Below, one piece after another: positions 1 to 8,125 of a DNA stretch of 64,000 nt; position 1 is the first letter of the stretch, and each line of letters opens with the position of its first letter. Position numbers and translations under genes: made by a program. The notes below the pieces were generated by a model. That model did no database searches and was not told the origin of the DNA. It worked only from the letters and a program-made list of their open reading frames with translations. This stretch comes from an uncultured Anaerolineae bacterium (GTDB taxonomy: Bacteria; Chloroflexota; Anaerolineae; J036; Brachytrichaceae): contig CALBEF010000031.1 in NCBI GenBank assembly GCA_937927775.1, positions 97,085-161,084 of the forward strand. Direction: 5' to 3'.

Positions 1-867
1 CTGATGGATGGCCCATTCGTTTTCAACATGCAAGGGGTCGCCGGTCGGCTCCGGGAATTGCGCTTCATCCATCACGTGCGCGAGCTGGAAGATGGTCGTC
101 AGGGCAAAGCCGATAGTCAACATGACGACGAAGAACCCGATAATCACCTGCCACCAGGGGAACACCAGCAACGGCAGGCCAAGCAGAATCGTCAGGATGG
201 TGAGCTTGCCGCCCCAGAAGATGAAATGTTCTTTGAGGCTGAGGGGCGGATAGCGATGGTGCTCGTCAGTCTTGCCGGTGAAGTAGATCTGGAAGTCGCG
301 GAATAACAGCCACTGCAGGCCGGCCAGACTGTACACAAACGGCACGTACAGGTGCTGGAAGCGATGCCAGGGCTTCCAGTGATCGTGCGGGCTGAAGCGC
401 AACAGGCCGTTGGTTTCCAGATCCTCATCCAGCCCGGCGATGTTCGTGTACGTGTGATGCCAGACGTTGTGCTTCTGTCGCCAGAAGGCGCTCGAACTGC
501 CGAGCAGCTCCATCGTCATCCCCATGATTTTGTTGACCCAGGGATGTTTTGAATAGGCGCCATGGATGGCGTCGTGCATGACGTTGAATCCCATGCCGGC
601 TGTAGCCAGGCCAAATGACACGCACAGGGCGACGTTGACCAGCGGATGGAACCCGCCCAGCATGATGAGCAGGTAGCTGCCCAGCCACCAGGCCATGATG
701 ATGGCGGTCTTGAGATACATGGCCGGCGCGTCTTTGGCTGGCAGCTTGTGCTCGGCCATGTAGGCTTCGATTCTCTGGGTGAGGGTTTTGCGGAAACCGA
801 CCTGCCCGATGAAGGGCACGGAACGAACGGGGGCGGAACTTTTCTTCACAACTGACAGTGTTGACAT
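1..867 (-). CDS. Membrane fatty-acid desaturase (3' end beyond window)
   Basis: The minus-strand frame opens at an ATG (complement of 865-867) and stays open for 289 codons to the window edge, so the C-terminus is missing. Two of the three histidine boxes of membrane di-iron desaturases are visible: HDAIHG at about residues 98-103 and HNVWHH at about 133-138, with hydrophobic segments around 53-71, 76-95 and 210-245. The third box (HxxHH) should lie beyond position 1. Family members introduce double bonds into acyl chains of lipids, or acyl-CoA/ACP, at the cytoplasmic membrane using di-iron and an electron donor. Regiospecificity cannot be read from sequence. It lies downstream of, and on the same strand as, the sugar transferase, but has its own TATAAT box. 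The family call is safe. Confidence 0.9.
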   Translation of the reverse strand, partial: MSTLSVVKKSSAPVRSVPFIGQVGFRKTLTQRIEAYMAEHKLPAKDAPAMYLKTAIIMAWWLGSYLLIMLGGFHPLVNVALCVSFGLATAGMGFNVMHDAIHGAYSKHPWVNKIMGMTMELLGSSSAFWRQKHNVWHHTYTNIAGLDEDLETNGLLRFSPHDHWKPWHRFQHLYVPFVYSLAGLQWLLFRDFQIYFTGKTDEHHRYPPLSLKEHFIFWGGKLTILTILLGLPLLVFPWWQVIIGFFVVMLTIGFALTTIFQLAHVMDEAQFPEPTGDPLHVENEWAIHQ

Positions 868-904
868 GCTTTTTAATCAAACTCCATTGCTCACGGCTCG
901 AGCG

Positions 905-910
905 ATTATA
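905..910 (-). promoter_or_regulatory. Possible -10 box for the desaturase gene
   Basis: A perfect TATAAT on the minus strand lies 38 bases upstream of the desaturase ATG. There is no convincing -35 at 16-18 bp spacing (CGCGCT at 17), so this is only a candidate. Confidence 0.35.
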
Positions 911-977
911 GCCGGCCATTTGGCGAGAGCGCGTTTGCGCGAAGGGAGCGCGGGGGCCTGTTTGACGGCGGCGCGAT

Positions 978-2483
978 TCAGTAAGCGCCGCGCGCCGACA
1001 ACAGATAGGGAATTGTTTTCAGCGCAATCCTGATGTCCTGCGACAGCGACCAGTTCTCGATGTAGTAGATGTCGAGCAGGCAGGTTTCGTCAAAGGTGAG
1101 TTCGCTGCGCCCGCTGATCTGCGACAGGCCGGTGATGCCCGGCTTGACGCGCAGCCGCTCGCGCTGCCAGTCGGTGTAGCGCGCCACTTCCTCCGGCAGG
1201 TTGGGGCGCGGGCCAACGATGCTCATGTCGCCGCGCAGGACGTTCCAGAATTGCAGGAGTTCGTCGATGCTCAGCCGGCGGATGATGCGCCCGATCCTGG
1301 TCTGGCGAGGGTCGTTGCGCATCTTGAACAGCGGGCCATCGGCTTCGTTGTAAGCCAGCAGCTCGTTCTTGAGGGTGTCGGCGTCTGCGCGCATCGAGCG
1401 CAGTTTGTAGAGCTTGAAGCGCCGGCCATCCTGGCCGACGCGGATCTGCGAGAACACCGGCGAGCCGGGCGATTCGAGGCGCACCAGGATGGCAGTCAAC
1501 AGGATAATGGGCCAGGTGATCAGCAGCACCAGCGACGCGCCGAGCAGGTCGAACAGGCGCTTGGCGATCCGGTCGCCGCGTCCTATCCTCCGCTCGTTTG
1601 TGGTCAGCAGCGGAATGCCGCCGAAATCATCCACGTCGATGCGATTCAGATTGAGTTGCAGCAGCGATGGCGCGACATGCACGCGCACGCGATGGGACTC
1701 GCACAGGCGCATCACTTGCATGATCTTCGGCTGCGCCGACCAGGGGAGCGTGATCACCACTTCGTCCACGGCGCGCTGGCCGAGCACATCTGGCAGGCAG
1801 CCGAGTGATCCCAGAGCGAGAAACCGGCCGATGTTGGTGGCGCCGCGTTCGGGGTCGTCATCGACGAAGCCAACGCACTGGTAGCCCAGCTCGGGCCGGG
1901 CGACGATGGCGCGCATCACGGCCCGGCCCAGTTCGCCCGCGCCAACGATCAACACGCGGGCTACACCAACCCCCTTGCGCCGCAGATGCGCCTCGATCAG
2001 GCCGCGCGCCCAGCGCGCAATGCCCAGCAGGATGATGGTGATGACGCCGGCCTGCAAAATCAGCAGCCGCGAATACGTGAGGGGGCGGAAAATGAAAATG
2101 AACGCCAGAACAATGATGACGCCCTTGGCCGTGCCGTTGGTGATGGCGTACATCTGATCCAGCCACGATGGCGCGCGGCGGTTGGCGTATACGCCATCGA
2201 GCTGATACAGAACGAGCAGTGTCAGGGTGAATGTCAACTGGATCGGCCAGTAATCGATCAGCCGGGCTTCGAAGCCGGTCTCGCGGAACCACTGCCAGTC
2301 GTAGCGCATGACGTAGCCGATAACAAAGCTGATGTTGATCAGACAGGCGTCGATCAAGACGTTGAGAGGGCGGCTCCTGGTAAACATGCGCTGCGTCACA
2401 CCGCTCCTGGCCCGGCCCCGACCGGAAGCCAGGATGCGCCGGGCTGCCGGATCAAGGCTGGCATCAGGCGATTGGTATGTCAT
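978..2483 (-). CDS. Exopolysaccharide polyprenyl-phosphate sugar phosphotransferase
   Basis: Membrane enzyme that moves a sugar-1-phosphate from a nucleotide sugar onto undecaprenyl phosphate, the first step of exopolysaccharide or O-glycan repeat synthesis. The 501-residue protein has N-terminal membrane segments (about 45-160), a Rossmann-like CoA-binding fold with VLIVGAGELGRAVMRAI, a further membrane hairpin (KRLFDLLGASLVLL) and a C-terminal bacterial sugar-transferase domain with FKLYKLRSMR, GDMSIVGPRP and GITGLSQISGR. I chose the ATG at 2483 because AAAGG lies about 10 bases upstream; a TTG 33 bases earlier is also open. It overlaps the end of the preceding gene by 20 bp, suggesting coupling. 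The transferred sugar is unknown, and no flippase or polymerase gene is nearby. Confidence 0.92.
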   Translation of the reverse strand: MTYQSPDASLDPAARRILASGRGRARSGVTQRMFTRSRPLNVLIDACLINISFVIGYVMRYDWQWFRETGFEARLIDYWPIQLTFTLTLLVLYQLDGVYANRRAPSWLDQMYAITNGTAKGVIIVLAFIFIFRPLTYSRLLILQAGVITIILLGIARWARGLIEAHLRRKGVGVARVLIVGAGELGRAVMRAIVARPELGYQCVGFVDDDPERGATNIGRFLALGSLGCLPDVLGQRAVDEVVITLPWSAQPKIMQVMRLCESHRVRVHVAPSLLQLNLNRIDVDDFGGIPLLTTNERRIGRGDRIAKRLFDLLGASLVLLITWPIILLTAILVRLESPGSPVFSQIRVGQDGRRFKLYKLRSMRADADTLKNELLAYNEADGPLFKMRNDPRQTRIGRIIRRLSIDELLQFWNVLRGDMSIVGPRPNLPEEVARYTDWQRERLRVKPGITGLSQISGRSELTFDETCLLDIYYIENWSLSQDIRIALKTIPYLLSARGAY

Positions 2484-3681
2484 ACACGCGGTACCTTTTG
2501 TACACCTCTCCCCCAACCAGCTTGTTAATGCGGTTCATGTCCTCGTTTGTTTCCAGAATCCACGACATCTCGCCGCCGATGACGCCCTTGCGCAGGCCGG
2601 CCTGGAGCGTCTTGTAGATCATGACGGCGTCCATGCCGCTCGCCCGATACTCCGGCAACAGGCCGAGCAGAATCACCCGCACCGCGTTGACCATGCGGCG
2701 CCGGTGCCACAGGAACTTGAGCAGCGTCCACCATTCCGGCGTCTTTGGATTGGGATAAGCCTTGCGCAAGGGCCGGTTGACGTTGGGCAGTGTCACCGAA
2801 AAGCCCACCGGTTCCCCGTTCACTTCCGTGACAAAGATAAAGTCCTGGTCGGCAAACTGCTTCAGGTTGGTCGCCAGGTGCTGTAATTCGTGGTCAGTCA
2901 GCGGCACGAAGCCCCAGTTTTTCTCCCACGCGCCGTTGTAGATTCTCTTGAGCTTCTCGATCTCGTTGTTGAAATCCTTGAGCACAGCGTTGCGAACGGT
3001 GAATTTGCCGCGCTTGAGCACGGCGTTGACCACGCGCTCGACCTTGCCCTGCAGCACCTTGTTCTGCGCCACGCCGATCGGCACCCACCATGCCAGCAGG
3101 TCCATTGCCTTGCGGAAACCGTATTGCTCCAGCAGGTCGATGTAGTAGCGCGGATTGTAGGTCATCAGCACCATCGGCTCGGAGTCGAAGCCCTCGATCA
3201 GCAACCCCCATTCGTCGTTGCTGCTGAGGGTGGCCGGGCCGCGCATGATCGTCATGCCGCGTTCGCGCAGCCAGTCTCGCGCCGTGTCGAGCAGCGCCCT
3301 GGCGACGGAGAAGTCGTTCACACACTCGAAGCCGCCGAAGAAGCCGGTCTTTTCCTGGTGAAACTCGTTGTGCCGGTGGTTGAGAATGGCGATGATGGTG
3401 CCGACGATTTTGCCCTCGCGCCGGGCGACGAACATGCCGGCCTCGGCATGTTCGAAGAAGGGGTTCCTGGCCGGGTCGTAGAATGCCTCCCGCTCGCTGA
3501 TCAGCGGCGGCACCCAATAGAGGTCGCCCCGGTAGATCTCCCATTGAAACTCGATGAACGCGCGGCGCTCTGCGCGAGTCCGGCACTCGACGATCTGAAC
3601 GGGGAGAGAGGGCGAAGCTGCATCAGCGGGGCCGCTCGCCGTGGAATGAGTCGCAGATGTGGCGTCGGGCGATGTGTGCAT
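2464..3681 (-). CDS. GNAT-fold N-acetyltransferase-like protein
   Basis: A 405-residue cytoplasmic protein with no signal peptide or membrane segments. Its N-terminal third reads like a GNAT acyltransferase (GMFVARREGKIVGTIIAI, then a block containing GFFGGFECVNDFSVARALLD), and a second GNAT-like stretch lies near residues 285-370 (FIFVTEVNGEPVGFSVTLP, and ASGMDAVMIYKTLQAGLRKG). This suggests a tandem, partly degenerate GNAT architecture. The acyl acceptor is unknown. It is read divergently from rpsF across about 215 bp and overlaps the downstream sugar transferase gene by 20 bp, so a role tied to envelope polysaccharide is possible but is inference only. Confidence 0.75.
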   Translation of the reverse strand: MHTSPDATSATHSTASGPADAASPSLPVQIVECRTRAERRAFIEFQWEIYRGDLYWVPPLISEREAFYDPARNPFFEHAEAGMFVARREGKIVGTIIAILNHRHNEFHQEKTGFFGGFECVNDFSVARALLDTARDWLRERGMTIMRGPATLSSNDEWGLLIEGFDSEPMVLMTYNPRYYIDLLEQYGFRKAMDLLAWWVPIGVAQNKVLQGKVERVVNAVLKRGKFTVRNAVLKDFNNEIEKLKRIYNGAWEKNWGFVPLTDHELQHLATNLKQFADQDFIFVTEVNGEPVGFSVTLPNVNRPLRKAYPNPKTPEWWTLLKFLWHRRRMVNAVRVILLGLLPEYRASGMDAVMIYKTLQAGLRKGVIGGEMSWILETNEDMNRINKLVGGEVYKRYRVYDIPIA

Positions 3682-3721
3682 AAGCGCAATTGTAAATCGG
3701 TTTCGGCGCCGGCCTGATTCG

Positions 3722-3730
3722 TGATATCAT
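3722..3730 (+). promoter_or_regulatory. Extended -10 promoter candidate for rpsF-ssb
   Basis: TGATATCAT matches the extended -10 pattern TGnTATAAT with one mismatch. The -35 at 17 bp spacing (TTCGGC at 3702-3707) is poor. Predicted transcription starts near 3737, giving a leader of about 160 nt that holds the terminator-like hairpin at 3790-3822. Confidence 0.4.
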
Positions 3731-3789
3731 TAGCCTTAGCCAAGGCCAGCCGAGGCGACAGAGAAGCTTTCCGCTCCTGCGACTCACCC

Positions 3790-3822
3790 GCGGGCGCGCT
3801 GTCGAGCGTGTCCGCTTTTTTT
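3790..3822 (+). terminator. Intrinsic terminator in the rpsF leader (attenuator candidate)
   Basis: An 11-bp stem pairs 3790-3800 with 3805-3815 (two G-U pairs, loop GTCG) and is followed directly by seven T residues at 3816-3822, a textbook Rho-independent terminator. The upstream gene diverges, so the only transcript that can reach it starts in the 3682-3790 gap and would continue into rpsF at 3898. A second hairpin pairs 3821-3827 with 3835-3841. This layout fits transcription attenuation of a ribosomal-protein operon. The ligand (S6, S6:S18 or something else) is unknown. Confidence 0.75.
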
Positions 3823-3897
3823 GGCGCTTGTGGCGCGCCAAAGGCCGGTGGACCAGCAGGGGCACATATACCAGGGAAAGGAGTCACTTTTCATACA

Positions 3898-4320
3898 ATG
3901 TCTCGTTACTATGAACTGACGCTCATCATCAAGCCCGACATCGATGACGCCGGCGCGACTGCGCTCATGGAGCGCGTCTCAGGGTTCATCACCGCCGAGG
4001 GGGGCAAAATCCTCAAGTCCACCCCGTGGGGCATGCGCCGGCTGATGTATCCCATCCGCAAATTCCGCGATGGCCGCTATGTGTTCAACCTGCTGGAACT
4101 GGACGCGAAGTCGGTCAACCGCATCGAAAGCCGGCTGAAGCTGACCGAAGACATCATTCGCTATCTCTTCATCCGCGCCGACGACGACCTCGATGTGTCG
4201 CGGTTACTGGACACGCCTCCGGTCGCCGAGGCCGAGACTATGGCCGTGGCCGCGCCGGATGCGATCGCGCCTGTGGATGCGGGCGAGCCGGCGCCATCAG
4301 AATCGCCGGCAACTGCGTGA
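3898..4320 (+). CDS. rpsF: Small ribosomal subunit protein bS6
   Basis: Protein S6 of the 30S subunit, which binds the platform of 16S rRNA together with S18. The 140-residue product has the classical core (MSRYYELTLIIKPDIDD at the N-terminus, WGMRRLMYPIRKFRDGRYV, YLFIRADDD) over residues 1-100, then an Ala/Pro/Glu-rich tail of about 40 residues that is probably disordered. The ATG at 3898 gives the normal S6 N-terminus; GGAAAGGAG lies about 15 bases upstream, rather far. The frame is open upstream to 3721, but that would put the leader terminator inside a coding region, so the longer start is rejected. ssb follows, but rpsR, its usual operon partner, does not. Confidence 0.95.
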   Translation: MSRYYELTLIIKPDIDDAGATALMERVSGFITAEGGKILKSTPWGMRRLMYPIRKFRDGRYVFNLLELDAKSVNRIESRLKLTEDIIRYLFIRADDDLDVSRLLDTPPVAEAETMAVAAPDAIAPVDAGEPAPSESPATA

Positions 4321-4403
4321 CGGGCGCCTGACGCGCCATCATCGAAGGACGCAACCGGTCTATTGGGGCCAGCCTGCGCCCACGATGCAATTGGGAGAAC
4401 ACC

Positions 4404-4817
4404 GTGCGCGGTCTGAACAAGGTTTTGATCATCGGGCAACTGGGACGCGATCCTGAACTGCGATACACGCCCGGCGGCAAGGCCGTGACTTCGTTCGCCG
4501 TCGAAACCCGGCGATCCTGGGTCACCCCCGAAGGCGAGCGCCGCGAGGACAGTGAGTGGTTCAACGTGGTTGCCTGGGGCAGCCTTGCTGAGATCTGCAA
4601 ACAACATCTGACGCGCGGCCAGCAGGTCTATATCGAGGGGCGTCTCCAGACGCGAGGATGGGAAGACGCAGACGGCAAGCGACATTACCGCACGGAAATT
4701 GTCGCCAATGAGATGATTCTGCTGGGCGAGCGCCGGACGCATGCCGCCCACGATGACTTCAATCAGTACGATGAAGACGGCGGGGGCGGCAACGGTGAAG
4801 AGACTTTCCCGTTCTAG
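4404..4817 (+). CDS. ssb: Single-stranded DNA-binding protein
   Basis: SSB coats single-stranded DNA during replication, recombination and repair and recruits partners through its acidic tail. The 137-residue product has the OB-fold signature from residue 1 (GLNKVLIIGQLGRDPELRYT, then WFNVVAWG, GQQVYIEGRLQTRGW) to about 105, a short Asp/Gly-rich linker, and the tail EETFPF, matching the conserved D/E-rich-PF interaction tip. Translation starts at a GTG at 4404, with GGGAG about eight bases upstream. It sits 83 bp after rpsF, the classical rpsF-ssb pair, and is probably co-transcribed with it. Confidence 0.96.
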   Translation: MRGLNKVLIIGQLGRDPELRYTPGGKAVTSFAVETRRSWVTPEGERREDSEWFNVVAWGSLAEICKQHLTRGQQVYIEGRLQTRGWEDADGKRHYRTEIVANEMILLGERRTHAAHDDFNQYDEDGGGGNGEETFPF

Positions 4818-4877
4818 GCGCGCCGGCAGCCGGTCTTTCGTTGTGGGATCACTCACCTCAAAACACTCCAACACGCC

Positions 4878-6194
4878 ATGCCTTATAAGCCCAGGGTTTC
4901 CCAGTCCAACATCTCTGATCTTGTGCAGGCGCGTGATTCGCGCTACCAGCGCGAGCGCAGAATCCGCAAAGCTGTGGTGATCGGCGTTCTGGCCGTCACC
5001 ATTCTGGTGGCGCTGCTCATCGCCGCATTCGTGATCCAGGAGTATGTCGTTAATCCCGGCCGCGCGGTTGCCACCGTGGGCGGTCAGCCCATCACGGTAT
5101 CGCAGACGCAGTCGCGGATGAGAATTGAGCTGGCGCAGGCCACATTCAACTACAGCCAGGTGATCCAGCAGATTCAGGCGGCGCAACAACAGAACAGGGA
5201 GGGGAGCAATGATTTCCTCATCCAGTTCTATCAGCAGCAACTTCAGCAGATTGCCCGTGGCATCGACACCGCGCAGATTGCCAATGCTGCTCTGGATTCG
5301 CTAATCGAGGATCAGTTGATCCGGCAGGAAGCGCAGCAGCGCGGCATCGTCGTGTCGCCGGCGGAAGTGCAGGAGGAGATCGAGCGCCAGAATGGCTTTT
5401 TCCGCGCCACCCTGACGCCATTCCCCACCTACACGCCCGCTCCAACCCCGACGCCGTCTCCTGCGCCCACAGACACAGCCGGCCTCACGGAAACAGCCGC
5501 TGTCGCGCCGGTGGAAGCGCCGACCCTTGCGCCGCCGGCTCAACCAACCTCGATCAGTCAGGCCGACCTCGACCAGATCAAACAACGCGGGCGCGAGTTC
5601 TACGTGTCGATGGGCTATCCTGAATCCCAGTTCGAGCAGGCGTATGAGATCGGTTTGTTGGCCCAGCGCCTGCAGGAAGCCATCGGCAGCGAAGTGCCGA
5701 CGCGCACGATGCACTACCAGTTCAGCTACATTCGCTTCAACACAGTCGAGTCGGCCACGCAGGGCCTGCAGGAACTGACTTCGGGCGCCATCACATTCGA
5801 CGCGCTGATCAGCCAGACAAATGCCATTACCCAGCCGGCGGTGGTCGGTTCCGGCGGCGCGCGCGACTGGCGCAGCGCCACTGCCGTCGAACAGGAATTC
5901 GGCGTCGATGTGCTGGGGGCGCTGGACACGGCTACTCTGAATCAGCCCTCGCCGGTAGTGACCTCCAGCCTGGGCGGGGCTTACCTGTTGCTACCCACCG
6001 GACGCCAAATCCGCGACCGCGCCGAGAGCGAGTTGAGAGCGGCCCGGCAGCAGGCTTACAACGACTGGCTGCGCAACGCCAAAAACGACCCGGCCCGTGT
6101 GCAACGCCTGATAGAGCCGGCGACAATCGTGCCGGCTGCCGTCCGAAACGCGATCGAGCAGTTCCGGCGGGCCAACCTGTCGGGCGCGCAGTAA
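4878..6194 (+). CDS. Membrane-anchored SurA/parvulin-like peptidyl-prolyl isomerase
   Basis: A predicted extracytoplasmic foldase of 438 residues. A basic cytoplasmic N-terminus is followed by one membrane helix (about 32-54). A SurA-like chaperone region comes next (VATVGGQPITVSQTQSRMRI, helices to about 170), then a Pro/Thr-rich spacer (about 175-228), more helices, and a parvulin-like segment (about 268-370, starting TRMHYQFSYIRF-like and containing GGARDW). The parvulin core is short and its catalytic competence is uncertain. It lies 60 bp after ssb. In Gram-positives such PrsA/SurA-like proteins help fold secreted proteins, and this window encodes many of those. The exact substrate is unknown. 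Confidence 0.85.
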   Translation: MPYKPRVSQSNISDLVQARDSRYQRERRIRKAVVIGVLAVTILVALLIAAFVIQEYVVNPGRAVATVGGQPITVSQTQSRMRIELAQATFNYSQVIQQIQAAQQQNREGSNDFLIQFYQQQLQQIARGIDTAQIANAALDSLIEDQLIRQEAQQRGIVVSPAEVQEEIERQNGFFRATLTPFPTYTPAPTPTPSPAPTDTAGLTETAAVAPVEAPTLAPPAQPTSISQADLDQIKQRGREFYVSMGYPESQFEQAYEIGLLAQRLQEAIGSEVPTRTMHYQFSYIRFNTVESATQGLQELTSGAITFDALISQTNAITQPAVVGSGGARDWRSATAVEQEFGVDVLGALDTATLNQPSPVVTSSLGGAYLLLPTGRQIRDRAESELRAARQQAYNDWLRNAKNDPARVQRLIEPATIVPAAVRNAIEQFRRANLSGAQ

Positions 6195-6241
6195 ATGCGG
6201 ATTGGGATTTCTGTCGCCCGATATTCCAATGTTCCGGCGTC

Positions 6242-6270
6242 TTGCCCAAACCTGACCGGTCGGGTATCAT
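6242..6270 (+). promoter_or_regulatory. Sigma-70-type promoter upstream of atpA
   Basis: TTGCCC (6242-6247) and TATCAT (6265-6270) are separated by exactly 17 bp, 4/6 and 5/6 matches to the -35 and -10 consensus. Transcription would start near 6277, 84 bases before atpA, so atpA-atpG appear to start their own transcript here. Confidence 0.6.
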
Positions 6271-6360
6271 GCCGGTCTGTGATACATGGAGCAAACTTGT
6301 TGGACGCCGGCTGAGCGCTGAGGGGTGTCCGGCAGTTGACCACACTGCGGAGGATATGGA

Positions 6361-8067
6361 ATGATTCGTTCGGATTCGCCCGCGAGCGGCATAGACCTGA
6401 GCAGCATCGCTGAAGCGCTGCGCGCGCAGATTGACCAATTTGCCCCGGCACTGGAAGCCGTAGACGTTGGCACGGTTGTCGAAATCGGCGATGGCATTGC
6501 CCGTTGCAGCGGCCTGAAGAACGTGCAGGCTTCCGAATTGGTGGAGTTCACCAGAAGCGGCAAGCTGGGCATGGCGCTGAACCTGGAGCCGGATGAAGTC
6601 GGCGTGATCGTCATGGGCGATTACCAGGACATCGAAGAAGGCGACACCGTGCGCTCCACCGGGCGGATCATCTCCGTGCCGGTTGGAGAGGCGCTGATCG
6701 GCCGTGTGGTCGACCCGCTGGGCCGGCCCCTGGACGGCAAAGGGCCGATCAACACCACAAAGTTTCGTCCGCTCGAGCGCATCGCCCCCGGCGTTGTCAA
6801 GCGCGCCAACGTGGATACGCCGGTGCAGACCGGCATCAAGGCCATCGACGCTCTGATCCCGATCGGACGCGGCCAGCGCGAACTGATCATCGGCGACCGC
6901 AGCACCGGCAAAACCGCCGTCTGTGTGGATACCATCATCAACCAGAAGGGCAAAGGCATGGTGTGCATCTACGTGGCGATTGGCCAGAAGCTGGCCCAGA
7001 TCGCGCGCGTGGTCGCCACACTGGAAAAGAACGGCGCAATGGATTACACCATCGTCGTCGTGGCTGCCGCCTCCGATGCCGCCGCACTGCAATACATCGC
7101 CCCATACGCCGGCGCGGCGATGGGCGAGGAAGTGATGGAGAGCGGCGTGACCGTGCAGGGCCAGATTGTGAACGACGCGCTGTGCGTGTACGACGACCTG
7201 ACCAAGCACGCCTACGCCTATCGTCAGGTGTCGCTGCTGTTGCGCCGCCCGCCGGCCCGCGAAGCCTATCCCGGCGACATCTTCTATCTGCACTCGCGCC
7301 TGCTCGAGCGCGCTGCCCGCCTGGCGCCCGAATTCGTCATCCGCAGGCAGGAGGACTCGTCGGAGTGGGGCAATGGCGAAAGCGTCAACGGCAAAATCTA
7401 CACCGACGCCCTGGGCGAAGAACAGGCCAAACACGACCTGAAGGCGCTCGGTGAGGGGCACAAGCTGGTGCGCAATCCGCGATCGGGTGGCTCCCTGACC
7501 GCGCTGCCGATTATCGAAACCCAGTTGGGCGACATCTCCGCCTACGTGCCCACCAACGTCATCTCGATCACCGACGGGCAGTTGTTCCTGGAGACCGACC
7601 TCTTCAACGCCGGCATCCGGCCGGCCATCAGCGTTGGCCTCAGCGTCAGCCGCGTGGGTGGCGACGCGCAGACGCGCGCCATGAAACAGGTGGCCGGCCG
7701 GCTCAAGCTCGAACTGTCACAGTTCCGCGAATTGCAGGCATTCGCCAGCTTTGGCAGCGACCTGGACAAGACAACCCAGGCCACCCTGGATCGCGGCCGT
7801 CGGCTGACCGAGATGCTCAAGCAACGGCAGTACGAGCCGCGCACATTGGCCGCCGAAGTGACCGCCCTCTTCGCGGTGACAAACGGCTACCTGGACAAGA
7901 TTCCGGTCAGCCGCGTGGTTGCCTGGGAGGAAGCCTTCATCAAGTATATGGAGACGACCTACCCGGACATCAACAAGACGATCATGGACGAGAAGCGCCT
8001 GAGCGACGACACCATCGCCAAACTGCGCCTGGCCGTCGAAGCGTTCAACCGGAGCTGGTCCGGCTGA
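6361..8067 (+). CDS. atpA: F1F0 ATP synthase subunit alpha
   Basis: Non-catalytic nucleotide-binding subunit of the F1 head. All family landmarks are present: an N-terminal beta-barrel, the P-loop GDRSTGKT (usual GDRQTGKT), [26 protein letters not shown] and [12 protein letters not shown]. The product is 568 residues against about 505-515 for most homologues. Much of the excess is a charged insertion of about 40 residues after [16 protein letters not shown] and before GGSLTALP (roughly residues 325-365; 7330-7470). GGAGG lies about seven bases before the ATG. No atpB, E, F or H precedes it: the upstream gene is the foldase, so the F0 and delta genes must be elsewhere. atpG follows after 58 bp. 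Confidence 0.97.
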   Translation: MIRSDSPASGIDLSSIAEALRAQIDQFAPALEAVDVGTVVEIGDGIARCSGLKNVQASELVEFTRSGKLGMALNLEPDEVGVIVMGDYQDIEEGDTVRSTGRIISVPVGEALIGRVVDPLGRPLDGKGPINTTKFRPLERIAPGVVKRANVDTPVQTGIKAIDALIPIGRGQRELIIGDRSTGKTAVCVDTIINQKGKGMVCIYVAIGQKLAQIARVVATLEKNGAMDYTIVVVAAASDAAALQYIAPYAGAAMGEEVMESGVTVQGQIVNDALCVYDDLTKHAYAYRQVSLLLRRPPAREAYPGDIFYLHSRLLERAARLAPEFVIRRQEDSSEWGNGESVNGKIYTDALGEEQAKHDLKALGEGHKLVRNPRSGGSLTALPIIETQLGDISAYVPTNVISITDGQLFLETDLFNAGIRPAISVGLSVSRVGGDAQTRAMKQVAGRLKLELSQFRELQAFASFGSDLDKTTQATLDRGRRLTEMLKQRQYEPRTLAAEVTALFAVTNGYLDKIPVSRVVAWEEAFIKYMETTYPDINKTIMDEKRLSDDTIAKLRLAVEAFNRSWSG

Positions 8068-8125
8068 GGTCAGAACGCCGGCTATCCGGCCCGGCGACAC
8101 TGACAAGCGAGGATTTTCACCGCTC

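Noticed and set aside
425..919. A 164-codon minus-strand frame over the desaturase
   Set aside because: It is a shadow in another frame. The frame from 867 carries the histidine boxes and hydrophobic helices.
3721..3897. N-terminal extension of S6 from an upstream GTG in the same frame
   Set aside because: The extension has no similarity to S6, and it would translate through a perfect intrinsic terminator. The ATG at 3898 gives the canonical N-terminus.
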